A stretch of DNA of 64,000 nucleotides from Marasmius tenuissimus (GCA_029532415.1 JAQOTA010000035.1:310001-374000); one strand, 5' to 3'; shown: positions 10,796 to 22,530, counted from the first letter of the stretch. A program made the numbers and translations. The notes: generated from the sequence alone by a model not told the origin.

Positions 10796-11104
10796 AGTAG
10801 AGAAGCAGTTGCGTTCTGAGAAACTGCCGAGGAAATAGCGAGGTTTTTATATGCCTTTCCTAGCGCCTCTCGGCGAAGATACCTTTCATTCTTTTTGCTG
10901 AAACATAATCAGGAGCTATGTGTGATTAGAAGGATTCAGTCACAGAGAAACATTACCTGCGCGGACGGTTGAATCAAAGCCAACCCAAGTTTGAGACGCC
11001 GATTCGGAACGTCAAATTCACAAATCTACATTCCTCGGTGTTTCCTTACTTACCATCAACTCCGCCAAGCGGCGCTAGGAGCTCACACAGCTAATTTTTA
11101 GGCT
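10796..11104. other. Upstream region of the DCD-repeat gene
   Basis: Presumed promoter of the minus-strand gene; a TATA-like run (TATAAAAACC, minus strand) lies at about 10841-10850. Nothing else recognised. Confidence 0.4.
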
Positions 11105-11427
11105 TCAGAACTCCGAGTGCAGGGTAGCAGTAGTAGTTGGAGGATACGAGCAAAGAACCCAGTCATTCAGTTCCGGATAATAAACCCACGTGGGAAAAGG
11201 TGCATAACGCTTAGCGCCGGTGACGAAACTCTGCTCTGAACCACCATCATCAAACTCAAACCATTTTTTCCTGCCTCGACTATCGGAATGCACGATGTTC
11301 CTCGACAAAAACATAGTGTTAAGATGTACGCTTTCTTCGCCCATTGTGGTTCAGGCAGACCGCGATTGGGTTTGAACGTAGTTGGTACCCATTCCGAATT
11401 GGCAGCTGAGATCCATGGTGCGTACAT
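11105..11427 (-). pseudogene. Unrecognised coding-like fragment
   Basis: Two overlapping minus-strand frames read like one protein after a shift: NSEWVPTTFKPNRGLPEPQW, then RGRKKWFEFDDGGSEQSFV and YYPELNDWVLCSYPPTTT before a stop. Aromatic and charged residues look protein-like, but no start, splice pattern or family was recognised. It may be the end of a decayed gene. Confidence 0.28.
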
Positions 11428-11479
11428 ATCCTCGCTTTTTTTCTTTGTACCTGCATCAACGATCAGAAACTAAGGTTTT

Positions 11480-12620
11480 ATCCCCTCCTCTAAGCATAAT
11501 CATGGCTTCCTCAAGTTGGAACAATCAAAGACGAGAGTTGGTTGGGAAGACATGGGGGGGGGAGGTACGTCTCGCTTGATTTCTCCTCGTTATTATACAT
11601 GGCTGATTTCCTTGATAGACAGACGCACTGAACGAGATAACTGCTTGCGAGCAGAGAGGAACATCATTGACCGTAGCCCACCCAACGTCATTGCCACGAA
11701 ACATGAAGCTGTCTGCGACCCGTTCATCAAGAAGCTGCATTCGCGTACTATCTTCCGGTGCTGGGAAAGACAATCAGAAGGAGTTGAGCCTTGAATGAAC
11801 AGACGTAGAAGGTATATACCCCGCCTAAAACCATCATAGCTCTCCCCTCAAAGCCCGTTTTCTCCCTCTTCCAGAAACATCTCCTTGTGACACCTACGCC
11901 AGCCATGAACATGGCTGGACAGGATTAGGCTCAGGACGGTTCAGGAGTTCAAGTATTCTCAACGCTTTTGCTGTCTCCATAACGTGATTCCGAACGAAAT
12001 TGAAGCCCTCCAGAACCCATACGTAGCAGAATCTGCGGAACATTTCGGTGCGTAAAGCTCCATATCTCTATTCGAATACTTGTTAACGAGGTCTTCTACA
12101 GGTCAATTATTCCTATCGTCGTCTAGAGTTGGAATTAATTGATGGGATGACGGAGTAACAATGGTTGGGGTTGGATGAGGTACGTCTCGTCACGTTCTCG
12201 GCGATCTCATCCTTAGCTGATCTCGTGTTATATTCTATCGCGTCGACCTTCGGTGGGTAGAAGTCTTTGCGAAACAATGTTCCCTTCTGCCGCAGCCTCA
12301 CCGATGTCTCTAGGAATACTGCTACTCATCAACAAGCCGCGTTCCTGGCATTGTCGAAGGGCTGAAGGTGGCTCCAACTCCCCCTTCAACCCTCCTGGCT
12401 TCGTCGAGATACCTCGAAGGAAAACAGTGTCGTCACGACCGGTGAGGCACGTATCCTCGCTTCTCGACCTGCGGTAGATGGAAAGAAGTACACCCGCTTG
12501 GGAGACTAACGGGTTGGGTTGTGTCTGGGGAATGTACGTCTCGTCGATTTCTCAGCGTTGTTTCTCCCTAGCTGATGGTAGCATTATACCTTGCTAGTGC
12601 ATATAGCCACAGAGAATATT
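11480..12620. repeat. Degenerate repeated blocks around GTACGTCTCG
   Basis: Three places (about 11540-11620, 12150-12230, 12505-12590) share GGTTGGG..., then a GTACGTCTCG donor-like site, then a TTCTC...CTAGCTGAT stretch. Two further pairs are shared (CGTATCCTCGCTT at 11421 and 12449; CGAAACAAT at 12271 and 12710). They look like decayed copies of one exon-intron unit; no open gene remains. Confidence 0.45.
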
Positions 12621-13514
12621 TTGGTGACGGTTTTCGGAGAGCTAGCGGTTCGTGCTTTTGATGCCGTTATCCATCACCAGTAGTCGATTTTACTCGACAG
12701 GGAACCTTCACGAAACAATCCTCCTTCGGAACGAAGGGCAGGCTGAGGCTGGCCATCGTTAGGTCGAAGTCAGCTCGCCAACAAACCGTGTGGCACGAGA
12801 AGCTCTGGAATTGGTAATAGGCATGCATGTGCGATCAACTATCGTCAAGAAGGTAGGTACATAGCCTATCTTCACCCACTATTTCCCTAACGCTCGTTCT
12901 CCGTACCCTTCAGATACTTCGGGGTCCGGATATGAGAAATTAGCGAGCTCAGTGCGTGTATGGGGACGGGCAGAACGGATGGTTATTGTACCAAACTAGA
13001 GACATGCCTCCCACTCATTGTACTGACAGGCTTGAGGCTTTGTGACGTTGGGTTGACCATTTCGAATCTTAGTTTTCGTTGCCTACTGCCCTCCGGTGCT
13101 GATGTTCGCACCTTCAATATGACGGTGTGCCGGACGATTAGAATGAGCGGGAAATTGTCGGTATGCGTCGTTAATGAAGCTCCCACCTATACTTTCTTCT
13201 CGTCCTCCAACGAAATAACTTGTGGGCGCGGCTTCGAGACTCCGCCCTAGGCCGTGGTGGTTTTATTCAGTACTTACTTAGTGAGTGACAAATGGGCCTC
13301 GTTTGCCTGGAGCTAGAGTAAAGATCGAGAAAGATCGGGGAGTGCATATGTTTGACGTTCAACGGTGCTCCGTCGAAGCCCGAGTTGAGAGTTCAACTCA
13401 GTGAGAATGTACCTCCGAGGACGCTTGATCGAACAGCTGAGGGTACTCAGAGGACGAATATAACCAGTGTAATATATACTGTAAACTTTCGCTGTCCTGT
13501 TTGTTACCGTCTAA
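12621..13514. other. No gene recognised
   Basis: Short frames only (longest 96 codons at 12960-13250, plus) without motif or splice support. Confidence 0.5.
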
Positions 13515-14117
13515 TTATGGGTCTGCTAATGGAGGCTGGATGAATGACGAGGATACCGATTGTGGGGCGTGGTGGTGGAGGATCTCGAGAAAGGATTTGA
13601 AAGCTAAGTTGGGCACAATCAGCGACATGTCGCAAATATGAGGAAGACAGAGAAGAGGAGAGATACCATGGTCCTCGCCCAAATCCATGGTGACCCATTC
13701 GGATTTGCTGTCTTCCTGGTGATGCACATGCGTGCGTGATCCTGAGACAAAATGAGTTTCAGATCGAAGGGTATGACCACGAATTGTGGGCCTTTCTCCG
13801 TAGGAATGATGGTTTTGTCGATGAGGACCTTGGTCATTGTTGGGTAGCGAGTCGGTGATGGCGGGCAAGCGAGCCCTCATCAGTGCACTATCACCCGGTT
13901 CGTGGTTATGGCTTTGTGCGAGACGAGCGGGGTCGACCTCTACCGAAGGAGACTGGTTCCCGTTATTTTTGGTGAGGTCAGGTGGATAAACGTGCTTTGT
14001 AGTAGAAGCTGTTTGTTGAAATCTCATACAAACGATACGCTGCAGACTGGATTGATGCCGGGCAGCGAAATAACTGCCCATCCTCTCTGAGCCCCTAATT
14101 TCGGTGAGAAGATCCAA
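13515..14117 (-). CDS. Hypothetical ORF, 200 aa
   Basis: A single uninterrupted frame, rich in His, Ser, Gln and Arg, with a mixed hydrophobic C-terminal part (HICDMSLIVPNLAFKSFLEI). No signal peptide, membrane segment or recognised domain. Its length is unusual for this spacer, which is the only support; it could be a chance frame in GC-balanced sequence. Confidence 0.3.
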   Translation of the reverse strand: MDLLTEIRGSERMGSYFAARHQSSLQRIVCMRFQQTASTTKHVYPPDLTKNNGNQSPSVEVDPARLAQSHNHEPGDSALMRARLPAITDSLPNNDQGPHRQNHHSYGERPTIRGHTLRSETHFVSGSRTHVHHQEDSKSEWVTMDLGEDHGISPLLCLPHICDMSLIVPNLAFKSFLEILHHHAPQSVSSSFIQPPLADP

Positions 14118-14600
14118 CGGGTGAAGTTGGGCACTAATCGGGTTCTATAGCAGCAAAAGGAACGAATGTCCGAGAGAAATAGAAAGAAAAGAGACGATAG
14201 AAGAATAAGTACTCAATCTATCAAAAATTGATAATAGGGAGCTCACAAGACGTCCTTTAGGCTGTGCATTCAACACTCCATTTTCCACGAATACCCAATG
14301 GTCCCTCCAGGCTAATTTTACTCTTCATCTATTCACCGCATCACTCCCATCTCTGTTCTCCCGCTCCTTTCCCAGCCACTTCTTAGCTGTTTTTTTGCGC
14401 GCCACGGCAAGGACTCGAAGACTCTTTACCCCGCCCTCCCAGTACGGCTGCATGTACTGGTTTATAATGGTTTGGGGTAAAGTGAGCACCGCACAAATAC
14501 GGCGAATTTCGATGAGCTCATGGGGTAATAACGAGCGGTCAGTTACCCAACACTTATCCTCCGTTACCTGGGCCGTCGAGAACTGGTTGAGTATGAGTCT
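14118..14600. other. Spacer downstream of A2
   Basis: Presumed 3' flank of A2 and upstream sequence of the 200-aa ORF. Nothing recognised. Confidence 0.5.
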
Positions 14601-15691
14601 TCAAATGTCATATGTCAAGTATGAGGGTACGGTTCCGACCGAAGACGCAATGATACCATGATTCATTGAGAGCTCCGGGTTCAGAGGTAGTCCCGATTGA
14701 ATCGCAAAATCGTTCGTAGCGGTTGGGTCCAGGATAGCAGGGGACATAATCCTGGCAACTTTGGCCAAGATGTTGAATAAATGGTCACGGGGATAGCAGG
14801 ACGATAGTTTGTCCTCGGTAATTGAGGAGGTGAGCACGGCGGTTGCATGAAGAACCAATGGGTCCTCTTCTTCTAGACCTATTCTGGCCTTCAAAACATG
14901 CTTCAGTAAGGCATCAAAGACTTCCTGTGCCAATGATCTTCCAGCGGCAGGGACTACAGAGCTGGCGGAAGACACGAGGTTGAGGATGATTCGAGCATGG
15001 TTCCGTGAGCCAATCAAAGCAACGAGAGTGAGGTATATGATCATAGGACCTGTATGTGATAGGCCTCCATGCTGTTGGCATGTATAGGAGTCGTGTCCTG
15101 CCGAGTGGTAGTCACTGGGAATAGAAGCGTGAATTATCGGTCAAAATTTGTGAATGATGCTTGACCTACATATCAGAGTACCAGATGTCTCCACTTCGCC
15201 AGCAACACGCAATGGCGCTAGAGAGCTGCCGGTACGTTGCTGACCAGGAATCCAAATGCACCAAGGCCTGTGCGACGACTTGAAAGTTCATGGCTCCGAT
15301 TGACTCCATAACTATTTTCAAGGCCCTCGTACGGACGGAATTGGAATATCCAGGGCTGCGTCATAAGTCAATGCTGACTCCTGAGCTATGAACCACATAC
15401 AATAGAGGTCGATACGATAACTCACTGCGTAAATTCAAAAAGAGTTTGGTACATTTCTTCAATAGCTTGTACACCAAGACTTCCGTTTGTTGAGCTCTGC
15501 CGGAAGGAAGATTCTATCCTCAACTCGCGATTGATAAGAATATCGTCCACGCCGTTAAGAACTGCCTCTCCTAGGCGCTTCATAGCTTTGCCAGAGATAG
15601 AACCTGGCCCAGTAACAGTCGAGCTCGACATCATCGTGTCGGTCCTTGAAAAGATACTCGACACGTCCGACAGAGAAACGTGAATAGACAT
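14601..15691 (-). CDS. Gene A2, unknown helical protein, 321 aa
   Basis: Model: exons 15691-15426, 15355-15170 and 15114-14601, joined by introns with GTGAGT and GTAGGT donors and CAG acceptors; all phases close. Product 321 aa. Motifs shared with A1: AMKRLGEAVLNGVDDILINR, EEMYQTLFEFTQ, GYSNSVRTRALKIVM, SWSATY, and a hydrophobic MIIYLTLVALIGSRNHARII helix. Start chosen at the ATG that begins the aligned N-terminus (MSIHVSLSDVSSIFSRTDT). Function unknown; it is absent from any family I recognise, so possibly lineage-restricted. A1 and A2 have the same orientation about 8 kb apart, each with a DCD-repeat fragment within 2 kb of its 3' or 5' side. Confidence 0.78.
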
Positions 15692-17229
15692 GAGGAAGGC
15701 GGGTAAGCGGGGGTGGAGGGTGGAGGGAGAGTGAAACGGGCCTCTACAGCATTGCTGGAGCTTTTAAACCTGATTATTAATCTATCCTATATCAGCTGTA
15801 CGCTAAGATAGATACTCGTATTACAGCTGTTGTAATGATTGTAGACGCTTGTTCGGTTTTCCCCATGCCGTATTTTTATTTATACAAAACACAATCTACC
15901 CTGATTTGGACAAGCGGGCCCGACGGTCACACGGTACCCAAAGGTACAAAGACTCGAACAACGATGTTTAGCTGAGGAGAACATATCTCTCGCTTGGGTA
16001 CTAGGTGTTTGTACCCAAAATTCCCGAATCCCGATGATATGAGGAAGAGAAGCCTCTAGTCCTTCCCCGCTGAGGTGGAGCTGACACCTTGAGTGACGTA
16101 TGTCCCGACTCCTTCCAAATCATGGCGTTTGATATAAACAAAGGCGCGGGGCGAGAAAGATGAAAAAGCGTCTACAATTAGTCTTGTACTATTGAGAGGG
16201 CTCAGTGGCTTGATTTGTGATTACCTAATCACTCTACCCTTCAGTCTTGCCTCGATGGTGTCTATCACGTCTCCGACAGGTCCTCTAACTCAGAAATCCG
16301 GACCTGAGAGCTCAATGTAAGTTTGTTCAGTAAAGAAGAGAGAAAAGGACTGAGTGACCAAAAATGAGGCGTCGCAGGGTTTCTGGCTTGACGGGCGCCT
16401 CCCGGCGCTTGCTGTCCTTCCGGCATCAAAAAGGCAAAATCCCGCCGGGACCCCCTGAAAAAACACCAGACTACCATATCAACACATAGCTTGGTATCAG
16501 TGGATATTGTAGTCTGGTTACTCGAGACTAGTCTACAATTACAGCCGGCTCAATATCCCAGCAACTTTTTCGATTTTCCGTGGTCATAATTTCTGTTTAG
16601 GTCCAAACAATATCTCACCGTCCAAAATGAATACAATTGTCGTCGGCTATCATGTCGAGGCTCCAGCTTTGAGCTTCGAGAGCGGGAAGGGTACCAAATC
16701 CGCTTAGCTCTTGTTTGCGCCTAAACAAGAATTTTGGACTCGACAAATCGCAAAAGTTGCTACGATTATTGAGCCAGCTGTAATACAACGGTTGTAATAG
16801 AATGATAACAGGCCGGAAGAAGGTTCAGAGACCTACGAACGTCTTAAAATACTCACAATAGCCCTACGACAGGCGTTTTCTACGAGATAGCTACCTTATC
16901 CTGTGCTCATCAGTCCCCTTCATAAGTGGACTTCTGATTACAATAACGGGATCATTGACCCCAAGAAGCTTCTGCGATGATCAAACCGGAAATCAATTAG
17001 TTTCAAAAGGCCAGTCACAGCCTACAATCTGTCAGTGAGGCAGGTGAAAAGTGAAAAAGAAGGGGAAAAGTGCATCAAAAGCGGGGGGCCGCATGAGATT
17101 CATTGTCATGTCTCACATCGTGGTAACGAGAGTCCCGTGTACATCACATTAAGGCCGAGACCGGTATCGACATTTAGACCAAAAGCGCTGAAACAGGCCA
17201 ACATTGATCTCTTGCGTGGGGAGGGTCAT
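15692..17229. other. Gene-free stretch with short inverted motifs
   Basis: No coding frame with support. Contains related short pieces around a TGTAAT...TTGTAAT motif at about 15820, 16535 (inverse) and 16775, and a small hairpin CTTGTTT-gcgcct-AAACAAG near 16709-16728. Possibly decayed non-autonomous elements, but ends could not be defined. Confidence 0.4.
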
Positions 17230-17375
17230 CGGGCGTCATAGGTGCATGTAGGCGAGGAATAGTAAGTGGTAAAAGTTGTTTTCTAGTCCGATGTATGAGG
17301 AACCGGGGTGGGTAGGTCACAGGTGGGACTTGTGGCCGTGATCGCTGTTATGAGATCATCACAGTCAGATGTGCG
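17230..17375 (-). pseudogene. Fragment of a DCD-repeat secreted-protein gene
   Basis: Minus strand reads SDCDDLITAITATSPTCDLP and a VPHTSD piece, like the repeats of the gene at 9680-10772, then hits a stop. No signal peptide part is nearby. Confidence 0.6.
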
Positions 17376-17390
17376 TTGGCTCAGTGGCCG

Positions 17391-18209
17391 GGCTCGTGAA
17401 GGAACACTCAGATTGCCTTCGTAATCATCGCCAATTTGGACATGATCCACCTATGTTCTTCAGAGTAAGCGAGAGTTTCGAGCTTCCGCTTGAGGTATCA
17501 CAGAGATGGAAGTACTGTGGGAATGCAGGGTTTTGTAGTAGCAAGCGTACACGCGCCCGTAGTCCAACAATGACTCATACCACCATCACCGAATCCAACG
17601 ACTTCCAGAATCAGCCTCTGAGCCTCCAGCTTCTGCTCTCAGATCGTTCTTTGTATCAGTCAGCAAGTGACTCGAGCCCGAAATCTGTATGTCTCTCATA
17701 ACTTCGTCTGGACCGGAGAGGAAAAAAAAACTGATGTTTCTGATGGCAAACCCTCTTATCCAGGATCATAGGTGTTGATGAAAGCAGCTCAAGTTCCGAA
17801 TATCTATTGGATCTTCACATGAAGAAAGAAAGCTCATTCTTTGGCTGCAACCATTACTAGAAAAAAAAATCGTTTGCTCACTGTCTAGAAATGACGAACC
17901 GGTACGCACCTGTGGTGGATATTACCATCAAGTCACTTCGAACACCCTTTCCATGAAGACTTCCCCGCACGCACACGTCAGAATCTCGACGGCTCGGACT
18001 GTCATGTCGTCGTTACCCATGGCCATTGACTCCAACGGTTACCTGCTTTATGCTCGACGGGATATTCCTTCAATAATAGGATCGCCGGCACACCTATCCG
18101 AGAAATAGCCAGACCAGCTCATGGGTTCACTAGAGCCCTTTAATAACGCAAGGAAGCATCCTCGATACGGAAGTCTTTTGGAATACACGGGACGTGCATA
18201 TGCATTTAT
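17391..18209. other. No gene recognised
   Basis: A 110-codon plus frame (17369-17701) shows no motif or splice support and is not called. Confidence 0.5.
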
Positions 18210-18303
18210 TTGGGGTTTCACGAGGGGATAATACGACCGAATGAATGGCTATTAGATACTCAGATAACCGAGGGGCCCGATATCAAAGATAGGTACGAAG
18301 CCT

Positions 18304-18815
18304 TTGAAGCTATCACCAATTGGTTCGTTTCTTACCCATCTTCCACCTGTAGAACCCACCAAGGGAGCTCCTCAAAGCACAACGAAGAACGAGGAAACCT
18401 CCAATACAATTCGCGAAGACCTTACGTGGTCATCCGAAAGCTTTAAGCAGCTTGGACTTACGAGCCAAGTTCACGGCGCTGCTCGGGCAATCTCGGAGAG
18501 AGTGAGGCATCTTCAACGAGATACTACGCAAAATCGAAGGTATGTGATCCTACCCCTCATTCCTCCTCGCTGCTGCGATGTCTCACCGTTCACCCCTATC
18601 TTGGCACGAAGCTTTTGTCCTCACCACTTCCGTTCGAAAAGGATCTTCGTCCCGTTCAAGTCCAGCAACAAGGATTAGAGTGTTCTCCGTTCCACCATCT
18701 GATTCATTTGCTCGAACATTCGTATTCACGCGACAGGAGCACTGTTTCAATTGACGTCGTACGCAAGTTTTACCGTTCATCGTTTCCTCATCAGAAACGG
18801 GGGCAGAAGTTTTAG
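18304..18815 (+). CDS. Putative gene fragment, function unknown
   Basis: Two plausible exons: one ending near 18540 (…SFKQLGLTSQVHGAARAISE and RVRHLQRDTTQNR) followed by a GTATGTGATCC donor, and one opening near 18612 after a CACGAAG acceptor (SSPLPFEKDLRPVQVQQQGL … STVSIDVVRKFYRSSFPHQK) to a stop at 18815. The amphipathic pattern is protein-like. No start exon or family was found, so this may be a partial or decayed gene. Confidence 0.33.
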
Positions 18816-19732
18816 TGACACGCTTGCGTAGTCCTTGCGGCGATTGGTACTCCACTCCCTGAACTATCATCATGTTTTTTTTGTAATGGAATAATTCGTA
18901 TCCACGATGCTGGTCATTCCGTTTCGGGAGAACCCTCCCTGGCTCCGGCTTTTGAGGGGGAAATTATTCGAGACCCGCCGAGAGGAAAGGTCGTCGGAAC
19001 CATCGATACAAAGGTACGGGTAGGGGGCTGATTGTGTCCCGATAGAACGTTGACGTGCTTGCTCAAGTAAGAGGAACGAAAACGCTTCCCTGAGAAATTT
19101 GCTCATGGCATCCTTGCTACTTGAATATGCGTACTAGCGACGGGATCTCTTCTTGAGCGCTGAGCTGCGTAATTCGAGACTGGCTCTCTATACTACGTGC
19201 GTGGGCCCTCTCAGACTCTTAGCTGCTACGTCATAGATACTCCTGACTTGGGAAGACCAGCGGTAGAACTGCTGGTTAGGTCGATATCTGTCTATGTTCA
19301 ACATTCAACATCGATGTTCCCCTCCGAATCGGACTTGAACATGATACGGTTTGACTGAAAGGTCTCTCAAGTCTGAGTCTGACATGTGATTCAACCGCAG
19401 TTCAGGTTTCTGCTCGGTAGTACTTACTAACTCCAAATTTAGAGTGGACGTCCTTCCGACCGAATCGTACCACAGGCAGGGTACTAGGAGAAGCGCTCAT
19501 CAGCTCATCAGCACCTTGGAAATTGGAATCCAAGCATTTGATGGCAGCCAAGAGATGCCGCGCTATGCTTACTTTCGCTCGATATCGAACGCTAAAGCTT
19601 GAAGGGGCGATTTCGAGAGGATTAGCCGACGCTAGCCCCTGATCAACAATGAAGTAAGTCGGTGTCAGTTAGAGGAGGGGATATGGCTTCTCCGAATCAC
19701 GAATATAGATGGGCTGGGGGCGTAAAGAATCG
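18816..19732. other. No gene recognised
   Basis: Spacer upstream of the Gly/Val-rich gene; short frames only. Confidence 0.5.
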
Positions 19733-19740
19733 TATATAAA
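19733..19740 (+). promoter_or_regulatory. TATA box of the Gly/Val-rich protein gene
   Basis: TATATAAA, 82 bp upstream of the ATG at 19822, with a pyrimidine-rich leader between. Confidence 0.65.
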
Positions 19741-19821
19741 CTGTGCTTCAATCTCTGTAAGTTCTCCAGATCACAATCGAGGTCTAATTCTCTTTCTACC
19801 CACTCACCGAGCTCCACTACA

Positions 19822-20589
19822 ATGAACTTCATCTTCGCCCTCACTCTCGTGCTTCCAGCTGTTTTCGCCTCTCCTCTCCTTGGAGGCGGCCTCGGAGCTA
19901 ACATTGGTGTCGGTACTGGTCTCGGTGTCGGTGCTGGCGTTGGTGCTGGCATCGGTGCTGGCGCTGGTGCCGGTCCTGGCGTCAGTGCTAATGTCGGTGT
20001 CGGACTTGGTCTTGGGAATGACCACCAGTCTCCAGACGACTGCGACGATCCCACCACGACCGCCACAAATCACTACACTTCTCCAACATGGATAATTCCT
20101 AACCCTACCACCATCATCACTTCCACCATACCAACCTGGACCGTACCCACACACACCACGGAAGATTGCGACGAGACGACCACGATAACGGATCACTACA
20201 CCACCTGGACTCCTACCACTACTTGGACGCCTACCACGACATATTGGACTCCTACTCCTACCACCAGTCCTTGTGATGACGATTATGACCATCCGATGAC
20301 GACATTGGGCGCCGCTGTTGGTGTTGGTGTTGGCGTCGGCGTTGGCGCTGGTGTTGGTGGAGGAAATGGTGGTGGCGTTGGCGTCGGTGTCAATACTGGC
20401 GTCAACGTAGGTGTCGGGGCCGGCGTCGATGTAAATCATGGCGTGAATGCCGGTGCCGGTGCCGGTGTCGGTGTCGGTGTCAACACTGGCGCGAATACAG
20501 GTGCAGGACTAGGTGTCGGTGTCAACGCTGGTATGAATGCAGGTACCGGTGTCGGTCTCAAGCTCAATGCTGGTGCCGGTTTGCTCTGA
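19822..20589 (+). CDS. Secreted Gly/Val-rich repeat protein with central DCD-Thr region, 255 aa
   Basis: Single exon. MNFIFALTLVLPAVFAS is a signal peptide, close to that of the 9680-10772 gene (MQSFLALILVLPVVVAS). Residues about 20-72 and 155-255 are low-complexity G(V/A)G(A/V)G repeats with Asn in the second block (VGVNTGVNVGVGAG); residues about 75-152 form a Thr/Tyr/Pro/Trp region with DDCDD, EDCDE and PCDDD motifs (for instance YTTWTPTTTWTPTTTYWTPT). The composition resembles elastin- or silk-like structural proteins; role in the wall or extracellular matrix is inference. The repeats use mixed synonymous codons (GGT/GGC, GTT/GTC), so they are held at protein level or are old. Relationship to the DCD gene family rests on the signal peptide and the DCD motif. 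Confidence 0.85.
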   Translation: MNFIFALTLVLPAVFASPLLGGGLGANIGVGTGLGVGAGVGAGIGAGAGAGPGVSANVGVGLGLGNDHQSPDDCDDPTTTATNHYTSPTWIIPNPTTIITSTIPTWTVPTHTTEDCDETTTITDHYTTWTPTTTWTPTTTYWTPTPTTSPCDDDYDHPMTTLGAAVGVGVGVGVGAGVGGGNGGGVGVGVNTGVNVGVGAGVDVNHGVNAGAGAGVGVGVNTGANTGAGLGVGVNAGMNAGTGVGLKLNAGAGLL

Positions 20590-20867
20590 GAGAGTCTTTT
20601 ACGAAGCCCAATGTAGTCAGGGATCTGGGAGGAGTTGAATGACGTCCGCTATTGAGTGAAGCAGTAGTTACGTTTCAGCTTCCAGAGGACTTTTCTTGTC
20701 TGTCGTTTTCTCGTTTCTGTCTCTGCGACCGAATAGTGTATGTACTTGTATATCCGGATATCTTCAGAACCGTGTTGTTGTAAACAAATTGTAAATTTCA
20801 TGACCTTTGGCTCATCAATGGTTCAGAATGATGGTACAAAAATCTTCTGATCGGTAGCCTTCCTAGC

Positions 20868-20949
20868 TCTCTCTAGCCAACTTGAACGACCGACCTCGCC
20901 ATTCAACGTGCTATACTAGTGAAGCGCTCTATCACTGAGCTAAATGGGA
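20868..20949 (-). pseudogene. Decayed tRNA-Thr(AGT)-like sequence
   Basis: Minus strand aligns with 9356-9447: D arm GCTC-AGTGATA-GAGC, CTTCACTAGTAT, T arm GTCGGTCGTTCAAGTTGGCT. The acceptor arms (TCCCATT against AGAGAGA) no longer pair well. It lies about 280 bp after the Gly/Val-rich gene, as the 9356 copy lies beside the DCD gene. Confidence 0.65.
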
Positions 20950-22129
20950 ATACATTATCTCGGAAGTTTATACATGTCTCGAGCTACACGCCATGGTTTC
21001 CCAGCGTACGAAAGTTATAATTTCGCTAGACGGGCTAGGCTTTCCAGTTGGTTCCGATGGCCTAACAGTTTATCCAATTATAACGATTTTCTGTACTTTC
21101 TTTAAAGAATACTTGCCCGAGGAAAACACTGACTTCTGGTAGGAGATGCTGACGTGCCTGTCGATCAGAGGGCCTCAAATCCTCTCGCTTGCTCTTATGG
21201 ATCTGGTCAAGTCTCGACCAAAACTCCGTCCATGGTCCACGATCCACGAGGGGGAATTCATTCTGCTCCCTTCGAAGGTATCTAACCAACATAGCTTCGC
21301 CACTCATTTATCCCTTGTATCGATCGCATTATCAGCCGAGCATGAGCACGGGGTAATACTGCTGGGTAGGCGCATAGAACCTTTCGATCGGCAAAGAGGT
21401 GTTCTTTTGAGGGTGAGGTGCTAGGCACAGGTGGCTATTGTTCAACCGTACCGTCCGTTGGAGCGGGCTATCGAAGACTAATCCCACTATGCCCGGATAC
21501 TCTCGTCGTCATCGTTCGGATTGTCGGTTTACTTACGGAATACAAGCCTAAATCTACGCTAAACATGGACACACAGCTACCTCGAGTACGGTCTGTGGTC
21601 CCGATCCCCTACTACAACGTACCATTTCCTACATGTCTGGCTGAGTATATCCCTCGCATTTGACTGAACAGCTCACAATAGGGACGAGAACATAACCCTT
21701 CCCTTTTCTGAACCTGGCCACTCCCACGAATATCTCCTAATTGAACCGCAGGACTAGTTAGTTAGAACAGGTGACCTTGATCCAGCCAACGATCGACACT
21801 CAGGACGCTGCGAGTTTGGATCTTGACCATAAAATATTGCGTGATGGTGAGCTCAAGAGAGCGGTAGTGACTTGAACTATGCCTTCGTAGGTTTGGCCCT
21901 CGCAATTCGAAAATTGCTGCGCTCAGGATTACGGGGAAATTTATCGTCCGGATGCTTCTTGACTGCGAAAGACTCGAAGCAGTGGCCTCATTTCGTTTTG
22001 CTTCGTTTATTTTCTGACTCTTCTCACTGCCCATTGGGCAAGGATGGCACGGAGAACGTGAGGCTCAGAAGATACTTTGAATGGATAGATATGGTCATCC
22101 GTAAATCACTTACGGTCGAGCCATGGCTC
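20950..22129. other. No gene recognised
   Basis: Several 80-110 codon frames on both strands without motifs. Confidence 0.45.
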
Positions 22130-22530
22130 CTTGTTCTAGCAGTTGCAAATGCTGAATCTGGAATTGGTCTTGGAGCAGGAAGTTATTCTCACACATCGTA
22201 ATGATTGATCTTCGTGCGTTTCCAAAACCGGTGACTCACACCTCTCCACTTTGCGTCAAGGACATCCCACCCCATGAGAAGATGCTTGCTTCAACAGCCC
22301 CCTTCCTGATTCCGGCATTCTGAGTTTGAGGTAACGATAGGAGCTTCTTTGCTCGATTGGCTGGGTAAGCTGGGGGGCCAGTGACGATGGCGTTTGTGGG
22401 AACGACAATGGATATCATCTCGAACGTTTGCATCAAATCTAATCAATGTGGGGCAGCCTATGGCTTCTTCTGTCATGGAGCGGGAGCGGGAGTAGGGGAG
22501 ACGGTGGGATCGCCGGCCCTCGCCATGATA
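22130..22530 (-). pseudogene. Unrecognised gene remnant
   Basis: Minus strand: MARAGDPTVSPTPAPAP near 22526, then a coding-like exon (ISIVVPTNAIVTGPPAYPAN … SIFSWGGMSLTQSGE) ending at a GTGTGAGT donor, then ENNFLLQDQFQIQHLQLLEQ followed by GTAAGT. The pieces cannot be joined in one frame with canonical signals. Probably a decayed gene; family not recognised. Confidence 0.33.

Noticed and set aside
19804..20439. 211-codon minus frame opposite the Gly/Val-rich gene
   Set aside because: Mirror of the repeat codons on the plus strand, with no signal peptide or splice pattern of its own.
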